Positions 1-10,756 of a stretch of 64,000 bases of DNA are shown piece after piece; positions within the stretch are counted from its first letter, which is position 1; every line of letters begins with the position of its first letter. Position numbers and translations under genes: made by a program. The notes under the pieces were generated by a model. It saw only the letters and a list, made by a program, of their open reading frames with translations, was not told the DNA's origin and ran no database searches. The DNA is from Rhynchospora pubera. Its lineage: Eukaryota > Streptophyta > Magnoliopsida > Poales > Cyperaceae. The DNA lies in assembly GCA_028095005.1 (NCBI GenBank), contig CM051460.1, forward strand, positions 20,941,501-21,005,500, written 5' to 3'.

Positions 1-1064
1 ATTATTAACTCATTAATAATTATTTTAGGATTAGTTAATGCATTAATTTATTTCTATATGATCCATTGACTTAATTAATTATAACGGTTCGCAACGGTAT
101 ATAATTAATTAATCAATCTTATCATATTTCCACAAAACCTACTGCTGTGAATAAATAAATAATGCACTGTGTGATTAATGTCCTATTTGTGTGACCCTTT
201 GAGGATTTATGCTATGTTGGTCATGGAATTAAATCGTTATTTAATTCCAATAATCATAAGTGGTATCTAGCAACACGTTATGATTCCCAATTCGCATAAA
301 TAGTGTACTGCTACAATATTTCAATCCTGCATAAGAGAATAAATATGTTTCTCTATTTTGATTCTTATGTCACACGATATCATCGTATAATCCAAGATAG
401 GAATGTGTCATTCTTGCAGATTATAAGTTTCTTGATCTAGAGTTGATCGCTTAGTTGCGCGCATACGATCCAACTCCATCAAGGGGCCCAAACAGATATC
501 GTCACTCACTAAGTGAATTAATGAGGGACATACGGTTTTCTTGATGATTAGCTTTTCCCCGCACAATTCAAGAGAACGTAAATCAAGTCCGTATAGCAGC
601 CCTTAACGGGAATCAGCGGTAGACGAGATTTATAGAACCTATCCTCATGTGGAAAAGATAATCATCTCAAACTTAGAACCAAAATCATAACGAAATAAAC
701 AATGACACATAACACAATCCATATGTTTATTTCGTTGGGTCAAGTCCTGTACTATGTTCCATAACATATACATATGCAATTAAGTTGGTAACTCTTTACC
801 TATGATTTGTAGAACTTAATCATCACTTAACTTGCATACTAATCTTATATGATAATTAATGTTCCTTGTTAATTATCAAGATTATGGACCGTTTAGATTT
901 ATTATTGTCATTCTAAAGAATAATCCACAGAGATCTACAATTCAGATCCTCAACCTGAATGATCTGTCAATAATAAACCTAGGAACAGATGATAAAATAT
1001 CATCCAAAACATAAACTAATATTTAAGTCATTAAATTATTGACTTCTAGGACATAACTCTAACA
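1..1064 (-). mobile_element. Copia-type LTR, truncated by the window edge
   Basis: Read on the minus strand, the sequence starts at 1064 with TGTTAGAGTTATGTCCTAGA, a start I recognise from plant Copia LTRs. The plus strand accordingly ends in CA at 1063-1064, just before a G-rich sequence of different character (gggaagcggg). No coding sequence is visible. The rest of the LTR, and any internal domain, would lie left of base 1. Whether this is a solo LTR or part of a full element cannot be decided here. The family assignment is from memory. Confidence 0.6.
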
Positions 1065-2996
1065 GGGAAGCGGGTGGGAACGGAGGGGAGGTGAGCGGAA
1101 GGGAGGCGTGTGGGAGCGCTAGCGTGATTGCTATTTTCGGAAGCGCGCTTCTTTCTATTTTTAGCATATGATTGTTTGATTGCCTGACTGCTTGATTGCA
1201 GTTATCAGCTCCGATTATACATAGACCTCAAGTCCCAAAACCAGCCTGAACAATCCTTAAAAAAGCCCAATAGAAATTGCAGAGTTGTCCGAGAGCCCTT
1301 TTGCAAATCGCAAGCGGGTACATAGTGAGATCTTGAAAGCTCAGAAATTTGAAAAGAGCCCATGTCACCGGTGCATGATGTCATCACGCACCTAGAGGAA
1401 CATCAACATCTTATAAAAACTAAAAAAAAAAGAGGAGGGAGGTCTGAACTTTTTGTCAGTTTTGTGTGTTTTTAATTCGGACAATTCGTGAATTTTTATT
1501 AATATATATATGTTTATTTAAAATGATATGTGCATGGTGTGTATCTAAAACAGGGGTTTGATTGTGTAGCAAAGAGTTGCATAAGTGTTTATTTATTTTT
1601 TATGTAATAGATGTTTGGTTGTGTATTTAATATCTAAAATTGTTGTATTTTAAATTTAACTAATTCTAGATTTGACGGTGTAGACAAGATTTTAAAATAC
1701 GATTTGTACGATTTGACAGTTAGGTGGTGATTTAGTATTTATCAATGATAAAACAGTAATAAAATGAATAAATGATAGTGCGGTAAGAATCAAAATTAAA
1801 ATAAAATGACGATAAAACAAAAATTTTTAAAAACTTGTGCTGATCTGAATTTTTAACTGCGGTCTGGAGCATCACAAGCAGCTATAGAGTCGATATCAAT
1901 TTGAATTTTATAATTTATATCATCCAACTCGCCGACGGTCAGACATAATGGGCAGCTACAAATGGCGGGGCAAGCCAATAATGCTCTTTTTCAGAATTTT
2001 TGCTCTGACTTCTGAAAAGAGACAAATGAAAATGGTTATTTATTTGAAAGAAAAGTACAATTTCTAGTCGTCTTGTATATAATAGTAGATAATAACAAGT
2101 GCAGGGCAAGCCGCGTATGCGGGCAAATGCATTGGACTTGGAAGATGCACAACTGCACATCAACTTGTCATGTAACATTATAATATTTTGGTTTTGGAAA
2201 AAAACATTAGACAAATAGGAAAATAAAGAAGCAAAAATGGATTTTATAAAATCGGAGGCACAAACTTTCAATTCATAAAGTTCATGCTAAATTATAAATT
2301 TTTTAGAGTGGTTTTTATTAACAAAAAAAAAATACTAAAAAGTGCGTTAGAATCATTATAATTTATTATGATGAACAGCTATCCTTTAAAATTAATACAC
2401 AATTTGGAAATCGAGTTGGAAAATAGAAGGCACACATCTCAATCCAATAAAACACACCACTGACATATCTAAAAAAGAACACAATCTCGCGAAATGAAAT
2501 CCGGTGGCGCGCGACATATGGTGTAGCGCGCCACCTTAGCCGTATGATCAAGATTCTAATGGACAAGAAAACCCCGTGCATATAACATAGATTGATAGAC
2601 CCGTAAAAAATAAACCGTCCGATCAAGATCAGACGGCTCGTACGCGCGTTATAGCACGTGTTGCGCAACAGCGAATTCGGATTGCAATCTCGCCTATGGG
2701 ATTATCTCAAAATAAAAAAAAAGGAAAATAAGAAAATCAAGGACACCAGCAATCCAGCATCGCCATCGGCATGTTCCGACCGTTGCCCCTCTCCAATTCA
2801 AAAATAATTGTAGGTACAATTAAACATATCTCAACCATCAATTTAAGATTCAACGGATCAAATTATTCCTCCGCAATTCTTTGCTAGCGCATATTACAGG
2901 ATCAGATCAACTCGCGCTCTCCCATGAGGTTCTGCAATCTTCTTTCGACATCAGCCCACGAGATATCACCAATTGAGACCACATCCTTTCCTTAAA
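1065..2996. other. Intergenic region upstream of the glutaredoxin gene
   Basis: There is a G-rich patch at about 1065-1120, then AT-rich DNA with no convincing coding region. Short open frames on the minus strand near 1.2, 2.0 and 2.4 kb have no recognisable content. A GC-rich stem-loop lies at 2503-2535 and a short CCGTCYGATC-type palindrome near 2617-2637. The promoter of the downstream gene must lie in the right part, but I see no clear TATA box. Confidence 0.5.
2503..2535. repeat. Perfect 10-bp GC-rich stem-loop
   Basis: GGTGGCGCGC at 2503-2512 pairs exactly with GCGCGCCACC at 2526-2535 across a 13-base loop. It is conspicuous in AT-rich surroundings. It could be the core of a degraded foldback element. 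No function can be assigned. Confidence 0.6.
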
Positions 2997-3112
2997 AAGA
3001 GAGAGCCCAATAAAATCGCATTTTGGCATCTCCGAGCCCAATCTTTCTTCTTTCCCAAGTCCCAAGTCGTCTCTTCTTCTCCCCTTCTCCACTCTCTGAG
3101 TTTCTAATAGCC

Positions 3113-5781
3113 ATGGCTGGAGTTAGAGATGTGAAAAGCAAAACAGAGCTCGACGAAGTCGTCAATGGAGGGAAGCCAGTTGTGCTTCATTTCTGGGCGT
3201 CGTGGTGCGACGCGTCTAAGCAGATGGATCAGATTTTCTCTCACCTCGCCACCGATTATCCCCAGGCTCTCTTCTACCGGGTATGATTCTTCTCATATTC
3301 TCACCTAATTAGTTTCTTCTACCTTTTATAGGTAAGTTCTCCACTGGATTGAAGTTCGATAAGATAATAATTTGCTGAATCCACTGAATTCTGAATTTGG
3401 TAGTTGAACTGTTTGTGATGAAAATTATTCGTTTTATCTGATTTGCTCTGAATTTTTCCTCTTTGACTTTATTTTAGTAATTGGATCAACTATTTTTACA
3501 AATCAAAATACTAAAAGAAGAACCTCAGTACTCTTAAAAAAATAAAGTATTTCTGCAGCATATCATCAAGTATAGTTTTGAGTTATAAGCCACCCCAACA
3601 ACAAACACTCATAACAGGCACTGGTACCAACATCTATCTATGCACAAACCGATCACCTGAAACAAACAACACCTAAACAGAAGCATTCTTCAAACCAACA
3701 GCAAAACCCCTCTCAATATGCTTTTGAGTTTTGACACATCACTGTTTCATTTTTTTTTTTTTTCGCTAAAAGCAGTACATGTGAAGTAGCATGGAGGTGT
3801 TGTGTGCTTGTAAAATACTCCCTTGTATACATGTGAAGTAGGAACAATCTGAATATGCTGAGTAAAATCTTTTTATCTTTATCGGTCTTTCATGCTGCAT
3901 TATGTTTTGTTGGAAGTATACTTTGGTCATAGCTTTCTGACTGAAACTAGGTCAACTAAGTATACTTTGGTCATAGCATTATGAGTTTATGACTGAAACT
4001 AGAGTACTTGAGCCTCACATGTGAAGATGTTAATGGTTAGTCTAGAGTGTAGTATACACAGTATTCTTATCTCATCCTGTATATTTTTATATTTAACATA
4101 ACTTTGGACTCTTGTTTGTTAGGTTGAAGCCGAGGAACAGCCTGAAATATCAGATGCTTATACAGTTGCAGCGGTTCCTTTCTTTGCTTTCTGTAAGGTG
4201 AGAAATGCCTTCTCATGTTTCAATAAGGCTGTTGGTTGTTGTCGCCTTTTCACATGATTAATAATGATGAAGTACTAAAGTTCCAATTATGCATTGTACC
4301 ATTGTCTGAATGCATGGTTAAGGTCACTTAATTTGATTCCGTGGCTTGCTAAGTTTCTGAGGTATTGCTAATACCGACCAGGATTGATATGAATATGATC
4401 CATACCAAGTCAATTCCAGGATCTTCGTGTCTTTGTTTTCTGTTATTGACTGCGTCTACTATGTGTTGATCATCTAGAGGATTTAATTGAGGTTTATAAT
4501 AACTTTCGATCAAAATATATGAACTTTCTATCAAAATGTCCTTTGAGAAAGTTGATTGGACAGGCTTGGTAGAGGCTGAGTTGTTTTTTTCAAAGAGACT
4601 GCTAAGCTAGCTTCATTCTGCTTTCCTTATATCTTATCGTCCTCATTTTCATTCAGGATGGTAAAACCGTGGACAAACTAGAAGGTGCAAACCCGTCGGG
4701 CTTAGCTGAAAAGGTCGCAAAATTAGCTGGGCCAGCTGCAATTGAAAAACCACAAGTAAATGTAGAAAAACTCTCAGGCACAGAAGATGCTAGTGGTGGT
4801 GTGAACAAGGTGCTGAAGTCCCGCCTTGAAAAGCTTATTAACTCAAATCTTGTTTTCCTTTTCATGAAAGGAAGCCCTGAGGAACCCAAATGCAAGTTCA
4901 GCCGAAAAGTAACAGAGATTCTCAAGGAGGAGGGGATTTCATTTGGTAGTTTTGACATTTTAACTGACGATGAGGTTCGAGAGGGGCTGAAGGTTTACTC
5001 CAATTGGCCCACTTACCCACAGCTCTACTTCAAGGGGGAGTTGCTTGGTGGATGTGACATAGTGGTTTCTATGAAGGAGAGTGGTGAGTTGCAAGATCTT
5101 GTCGAAGAAAGCAACATGTCTGATTCAAAAGAGGATTCAGGCTTAGATGCGCAATTGATGTCTCGTCTTAAGGAACTTATCAACTCAAGCCCAGTAATGG
5201 TGTTTATGAAAGGTTTACATGATGAGCCGAAGTGTGGATTTAGTGGCAAGCTTGTTGCGATACTTAAAGAAGAGAATGTTCCCTTCAAGAGTTTTGACAT
5301 ACTTTCTGATGAAGCAGTGAGGCAAGGGCTCAAGGTGTTCTCTAAGTGGCCTAGCTACCCACAACTGTATATAAAAGGCGAGCTCATAGGTGGGTCCGAT
5401 ATTGTACTGGAGATGCAGAAAACTGGAGAGCTAAAAAGCCTTCTTGAAGAGAAAGGCATTGTTGAGGCCAAGGTAGAAACCCTAGAGGATCGGCTGAAGC
5501 ACTTGGTTTCATCGTCTCCGGCGATGCTATTCATGAAAGGTACTCCAGATGCACCGAAGTGTGGCTTCAGCTCAAAAGTGGTTAATGCATTGAGGGAAGA
5601 AGAGGTTGAATTTGGGTCTTTTGATATATTATCTGATGAGGAGGTTAGACAGGGGCTGAAGTCTTTTTCAAACTGGCCGACGTACCCACAACTTTACTAC
5701 AAGGGGGAGCTGATAGGGGGCTGTGATATTGTCCTAGAGATGCACAATAGCGGTGAGCTTAAAGAGACTCTTTCTGAGTAG
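3113..5781 (+). CDS. GRXS17: Monothiol glutaredoxin S17-like protein (Trx-Grx-Grx-Grx)
   Basis: Exons are 3113-3280, 4123-4197 and 4657-5781, all with GT-AG introns in phase 0, giving 455 residues. Residues 1-105 are a thioredoxin-like domain with WCDAS (Cys32, Ser35; no second Cys). Three glutaredoxin modules follow, each with an FMKG segment, an active site, WP-YPQLY and GG-DI: about 133-232 (Cys160), 247-346 (Cys274) and 356-455 (Cys383). The family binds Fe-S clusters with glutathione and acts in cytosolic/nuclear iron-sulfur handling and redox signalling. Modules 2 and 3 have the normal CGFS, but module 1 reads CKFS (codons tgc aag ttc agc at 4891-4902). The protein is about 30 residues shorter than the roughly 490 usual for the family, because the linkers before modules 1 and 2 are short. 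The ATG at 3113 is chosen because it starts the conserved MAGVRDV-type N-terminus; upstream in-frame sequence has no ATG. Confidence 0.95.
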
Positions 5782-6650
5782 TTGTGGTTTTAGCATGCTT
5801 TACTGGACTACTGTTTTATATGATGTTGTTCTCTCTTTGAAATTTTTTATTTGAAAATTTGAGTTTGTACGGCATTTTGCAATGAGTTGTTAGACTATGA
5901 ATGCTTTGATTAGCGTTTGGAAAATGTTATGGTGCATGATAGTACCTTCTCTCTCTGATTAATGTTTGGAAAATGCTAGGCGTGTGCTACTGGTGCTAGT
6001 GTCTCCTCTCTCAGATGGCAAGCAATTGCATCTACAGGCTGTTTTTTTTTTTTAAGAAATACAACATTGACAGGCTGTTGGTGTTAGGCTTTGCCCATTA
6101 ATATGGCTATCCTTTTTCTTGCCGCCATGTTTTTATTCCCATTTTTGTACGAAAAATATTCACGCAACACAATCCGATTTCATAAGTTACGCTTTTAGCA
6201 TGATTACCCTCAATATTTCTATCAACTGCTCTGCGTTACAGCAACTGTCAAGATTTTCTAAAAAAAAAAAAGGATAATTCTATCAACTGTTGAGTTGAAC
6301 ATGTTCCTGAATCAAAATTCTGCCAAAATTGTTTAACGTACTATGAGAAGATAGAATACGTGTCAGGACAAAAATTTGTTTTTGGAGTAATTTTCCAAAA
6401 GTATGAATTTACAGTTGCATAATACTTGCATTATACAATAAAATAAGTGATAGGCAACAATATATTCTTTTTTTAGCTTTTAGATTATGTCCCATTGGGT
6501 AGAAACTTTTCAGGTGCAATAGAGAGGAAAAAAAAAATCATATATAACAAACATAAGAAGCAAGGATAATAAATTGAACAGAAAAAAAAAGATGATGCAA
6601 AGTTTTACTCAATTTCTAGTTGCTCATCCAAGCATTGTGCAAACGAGACA
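5782..6650. other. Space between two convergent genes
   Basis: This holds the 3' flanks of the glutaredoxin gene (+) and the PPR gene (-). It is AT-rich with short homopolymer runs at about 6042-6053 and 6260-6271. A short duplicated phrase (ttgacaggctgtt-like) occurs near 6035-6078. I see no gene or transposon ends. Confidence 0.5.
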
Positions 6651-8482
6651 TCATGACCTACCTATTTCTTCTCTCTTCTCAGCCGAAGCCAGAATCTCCT
6701 TTATATCATCACTCTCTTTTACTCCATCATCTTTCATACCTTTCAATAAATCATCAACCTCTTTCCCTGCTCTAATTCGAGCTTTGATTAATGCATAATA
6801 CATGTCACTGTCCCTCGGCCTAGCTACCTCTAACAAGTCAATAAATGTCTCCACATCTTCCAAATCACCATTTTCACCCAGATAATAGAGGATTTTATTG
6901 ACTAGTTTATGATCTGGGCTCCATCCCATATTAGGCATATATACACATAGAGCATTCTTCATCATTGCATGCGCTTTATCCATCTCGCCTAGGACGACAT
7001 ATCCTGCGGCTACTATTCCCCAACTATTTGAATGAGGCTTCTTTCCTTCTTTTACAAACTGATCAAGTAAGGCCTCTGCCTTCTCTACCTGCCCGGAAGT
7101 TTGATATGCGCGAAATAAAATATTTGGAACCCGAAAATCTAGTATATTTAGACTGGAATACCACTGTTTCATCAATACCTCAGCCTCTTTGATATCGTCA
7201 AGCTTAACTAAAGCATTAAGCATAATTAGATAATCTCGGTTAATAGGTCTCTTACAGTTGTTCTTTTGCAACTCCCACAACCTCTGTACTTGACATTTAT
7301 CACGCAATCGAGCATAAAGGGAAATCAAATGATTATATGCTACTGAATAGCTTTTATTCATTTTTTCCTCAGCTTTTTCCAAAGCTAGCACAGCCAAAGC
7401 CGGGAAACCAGAATTGAGATATACATTTGCAACTACAGTGTACGTATTCCAATCCATGACAATCTGAGGCTGTTGCTCCATCTCTTGAAGAAGTTTCTTC
7501 ATACCGCTTACATCAGACCTGGCGCCGCACGAACCTATGCAAATTCTATAGCTGAAATTGTCAGGAAACACCCCATCCTCTTTCATCTGGGATAGTACAG
7601 AGTAGACTTTCTCGTGTTCACCTGCGGCTGCATAGAGACTCATGATATTATTGTAAGGTAGCGGTGTATAAGCAAGGCCCAATTGTCTCATTTTGTCCAT
7701 GTGGGCCAACGCCTTGTCTACTTGGCGCTCTCTAACATAGCAGTTGAGTAATGCACCATAAGCCTTTTCAGTTTTGTGTTCTTGCGGCAACTTGTTGAAG
7801 CAATCTTCAGCTGATGACATGCCGTGCACTACTCCAATAAGATCCAGCTGCACAGCATGGTCACCTGGCCTGAATGGTAGGTTGCTCATGGTCTTCATCC
7901 ACTCAGATACCTACTCAAGATAGCATACCAGAATACTACGATTTAGAAAGTAATTGTATGAAATAGACAAACACCACAAACGAATGCAAGACAAAAAAAT
8001 GCTACCATCATTGATCAGAAAGAAAAAAAATAATTTCGAGCACGTTTAATACCCGCCATCTGAAAGGCTACACTCCTCATGGAGACACAATAATATTTTA
8101 GCTAAAACATTAAATGATCAGAAAGGAAAAAAAAATTCACAGAGGCATAAAATCAAACACCTTAAGGGCGAGGATAGAAAGGTAAGAAAATGTGCCACTA
8201 AACAAATACCTCAAGCGCTTGTCTAAACCTCCTTAGCCTGCGCAGCCCTTTGATGACGAGCTGGAGGTCATAGGGATGGACAGTATTGCCCTTTTCGATC
8301 CAGCGCTCGATCTCTGGCACGAGGTTGGTGCTTGGAGACGCAACTGGAAATATAATAGACTGGAGCCTCCGCTCGGGTTTCCGGGGATTGTACCGCCTTG
8401 CGGAGGTTGAAAATTGAGATTGAAGAGTGGTTTGGAGAGTTCTTCTCAGGCGCCTGGCAATGGAGAACACAGCGGCGTTCAT
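6651..8482 (-). CDS. P-class pentatricopeptide repeat protein, probably mitochondrial
   Basis: Exon 1 is 8482-8210 and exon 2 is 7910-6651, with one phase-0 GT-AG intron of 299 bp; the protein is 510 residues. The splice gives the expected ALEVSEWMKT junction. The N-terminus (MNAAVFSIARRLRRTLQ..) is Arg-rich and lacks acidic residues, which suggests a mitochondrial transit peptide. About eight 35-residue PPR units run from residue 141 to 421 (for example AYGALLNCYVRERQVDKAL at about 141-159, and NILFRAYQTSGQVEKAEALL around 354-373). No E, DYW or SMR domain follows. P-class proteins of this size bind organelle RNA for processing, stability or translation. It resembles the Arabidopsis At2g20710/At1g60770-type group; the target RNA cannot be inferred. 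The gene converges on the glutaredoxin gene 870 bp away. A small transposon sits 130 bp upstream of its start codon. Confidence 0.92.
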
Positions 8483-8612
8483 TTCGGACGGAGAGAGAGA
8501 GGTTTTGGTTTGCTGTCGGAAAGTGCAACGGTATCGAGGGGTTCTGACTTTGTACCGTTAAATTTGCAAACGGTGTTGATGTTGGAGAAGTAAATGGATC
8601 ATGGATCTTAGC

Positions 8613-8789
8613 GGATCTGTATCCAGTGCAGTAGTAGTTACTGCACTGCAGTGGTTCTTACGAACCGTCCGATCTAATCTCGACGATTAAAGTTTTTTCG
8701 GACCTATCAATTTGGTATTAATCAAGAGACATTCATTATTGATTGGACGGTTCTGATAAGCCACTGCAGTGCACTAAGGATACGGATCC
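8613..8789. mobile_element. Mutator-type MITE, 177 bp, in the PPR gene promoter region
   Basis: The ends form an inverted repeat: GGATCTGTATCCAGTGCA on the left, and on the right a sequence whose complement begins GGATCCGTATCC and continues through TGCACTGCAGTGG. The flanking 9-mers gatcttagc (8604-8612) and gatcgtagc (8790-8798) match at 8 of 9 positions and look like a target-site duplication, which fits a Mutator-like element. It has no coding capacity. Confidence 0.7.
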
Positions 8790-8798
8790 GATCGTAGC

Positions 8799-9939
8799 TG
8801 GGTGTTCAGATACTTTTGGGAAGGTTAATATTTATTTATTTTGTGAAAACAAAGCAAATATTTTTATTATTACGATATCTCATGAAATAATTTAAAAATA
8901 ATTTATGCAGTGAATATTGTAGGACAATGTTGTATAAATGTGTCTAAATAGTAGGGAAAAAAGATTCGTTGTATTGTACATGAAAAATATTAAATTAAAA
9001 TTTCCCTCAATTTTCAATTAAATGAAACACGCATAAGGAATAACTAATTTTTTTTTTCCTCAAAATTATTAGTAGAAAAATTAATTCAAATTAGTTCGCT
9101 GTGCATACTCAACTAAACCCCAAATGGCATTTATGTCGACGATTTTAGATTCAAGCTGATTTTGGAGCAGATGTTTTGACTTGATTTATTACGTACGGGG
9201 TCGGCGATCAAGTTTTCGAAAGATAGAAAATTGGCATTTGGGTCGTTTTATATTGGGCTTCTGTGGAGGCCTTAAATGGCCCAAATTAGAAATGGGCTCT
9301 TATGCGATCCACTAATTTGAGTCTTGAAAAGCAAATAGAGGGGAGCTGGAGTACTAGCTTAAGGCTTAAAATGTTCTCGTTATCTCATTCATTTCATCCT
9401 ATGTTAAAATTCCATGAAGTGTCTTTAATTAATGCACCGAATTTGGATGAATGCAAAAGTTCTGTCAACTGGTACTTGGTATTTGCATGTCCAAACTCAA
9501 TAGAGAGTATTAGAGTCCTACAACCTTCCAAACCTCAAAATCTTGTTTGAGTTGGCGCCTTTTTAACACCTTGCGTAGCATATTGTGCTAGCACTACAGT
9601 CTAAAGCACTTATTTGTTAAATAAAAAAGATTTTGCAATAGAGATTTTGTTTAGGCCAATATCACTATTAGCCCCCATCATTTAGGAAGTTGGCCAACAT
9701 CACTGTTGCTCGCATTATTTTAGGGTATCTCCTGTTAAGTGTAAGTCTAGATAGCCATCGATTAAAAGATGCAAAAAATTAGGGCCGTCAACGGAACTCC
9801 TTTGGCTGTTTAGCTACTCATAAGTCATAACGTATTCGATATGTTTGGAGGTTATAAGTATGGTTTTATTTTCGTTAGACTAACGAATATGGATATGAGT
9901 AAAGAACATTTTTGTTAACTTGCCCCCTCATTTGCTAAT
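8799..9939. other. AT-rich intergenic DNA
   Basis: No supported gene. An 82-codon open frame at 9302-9550 has no recognisable motifs. From about 9640 the base composition begins to resemble the LINE-like tail that follows. Confidence 0.4.
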
Positions 9940-10195
9940 GGCAGAAATTTGTGCTGCAGAGTCGTTGGCGGTTTTCTTCGTGCTTCTTTTTTCTTTACTT
10001 TCAATTTTTTTTTCTCTTGTTCTTTTCCTAGCTTAGTTTTTTTTGGGGTAGGTAGTTGTTACTTTGTCTTTCTTTTACTTTTCTTTCTTCTTTTGCTGTA
10101 ATCTTGCAACCTCTTTTTTTTTTTATTTTTTTTATCAATACAATTGTTGGTGTTGGTGTGGCAATCGCCACCTAACCTTAAAAAAAAAAAAAACT
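9940..10195 (+). mobile_element. Possible LINE 3' tail
   Basis: A T-rich, non-coding stretch ends in gtggcaatcgccacctaacc followed by a pure A run at 10181-10193. A terminal poly(A) after an untranslated-looking tail is typical of non-LTR retrotransposons. No reverse transcriptase reading frame is visible, so the 5' limit is arbitrary and the call is tentative. Confidence 0.3.
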
Positions 10196-10313
10196 TATGA
10201 GGTAAGGGTACGGGTAAGAGTTATTTCACACCCGTAAATTTAATTATGTTGATAAAAAAGATTAATTGTCACTCCATTCTATTATAATTTATAATTAGTT
10301 ATATATATATAGA

Positions 10314-10714
10314 GAGAACATATCGTGCATACTAATGTACGGAAGCTTCGGTGCATACTGATTCGAATTCTTGGATCTGCTTCAAAATGACCGATCCAAA
10401 CCGTCCAATATGATCTCCTTGTTATAATCTCCTTACCGACCACATTTTATATTTTTTTCGAAATTATTAAGTATTTTTTTTCAAATTTTAAAAAATCGCT
10501 AATCTAATTTTTTCTGAACTGTAAAAAAATAGCTGTTTTTAAAAATCCGAAAAAAATACTTAAAAATATCGAAAAAAATGTAAAATTTGGTCGGCAAGGA
10601 GATTTCAATAGGGAGATCATATTGGAAGGTTTGGATCGGTCATTTTGAAGCAGATCAAAGAGTTCGGATCAGTATGCACCGAAACTTCTGTACATTAGTA
10701 TGCACAATAGGTTT

Positions 10715-10718
<4 letters not shown>
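10314..10718. mobile_element. Foldback element of the GATCCAAACCGT-core family (copy A)
   Basis: The two halves are inverted copies. The outer arms both contain GTGCATACTAATGTAC and CGGTGCATACTGAT. The inner arms carry the family core: GATCCAAACCGTCC on the left and GGTTTGGATCGG on the right, followed by ATTTTAYATTTTTTTCG-like tracts. The element is about 405 bp and non-coding. It lies inside an AT dinucleotide tract, so the target duplication cannot be read. Confidence 0.75.

Positions 10719-10754
<36 letters not shown>
10719..10754. repeat. AT microsatellite
   Basis: A run of AT dinucleotides directly abuts the right end of the foldback element. A shorter run (10300-10310) abuts the left end, so the element probably inserted into an AT tract. 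Confidence 0.9.
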
Positions 10755-10756
<2 letters not shown>

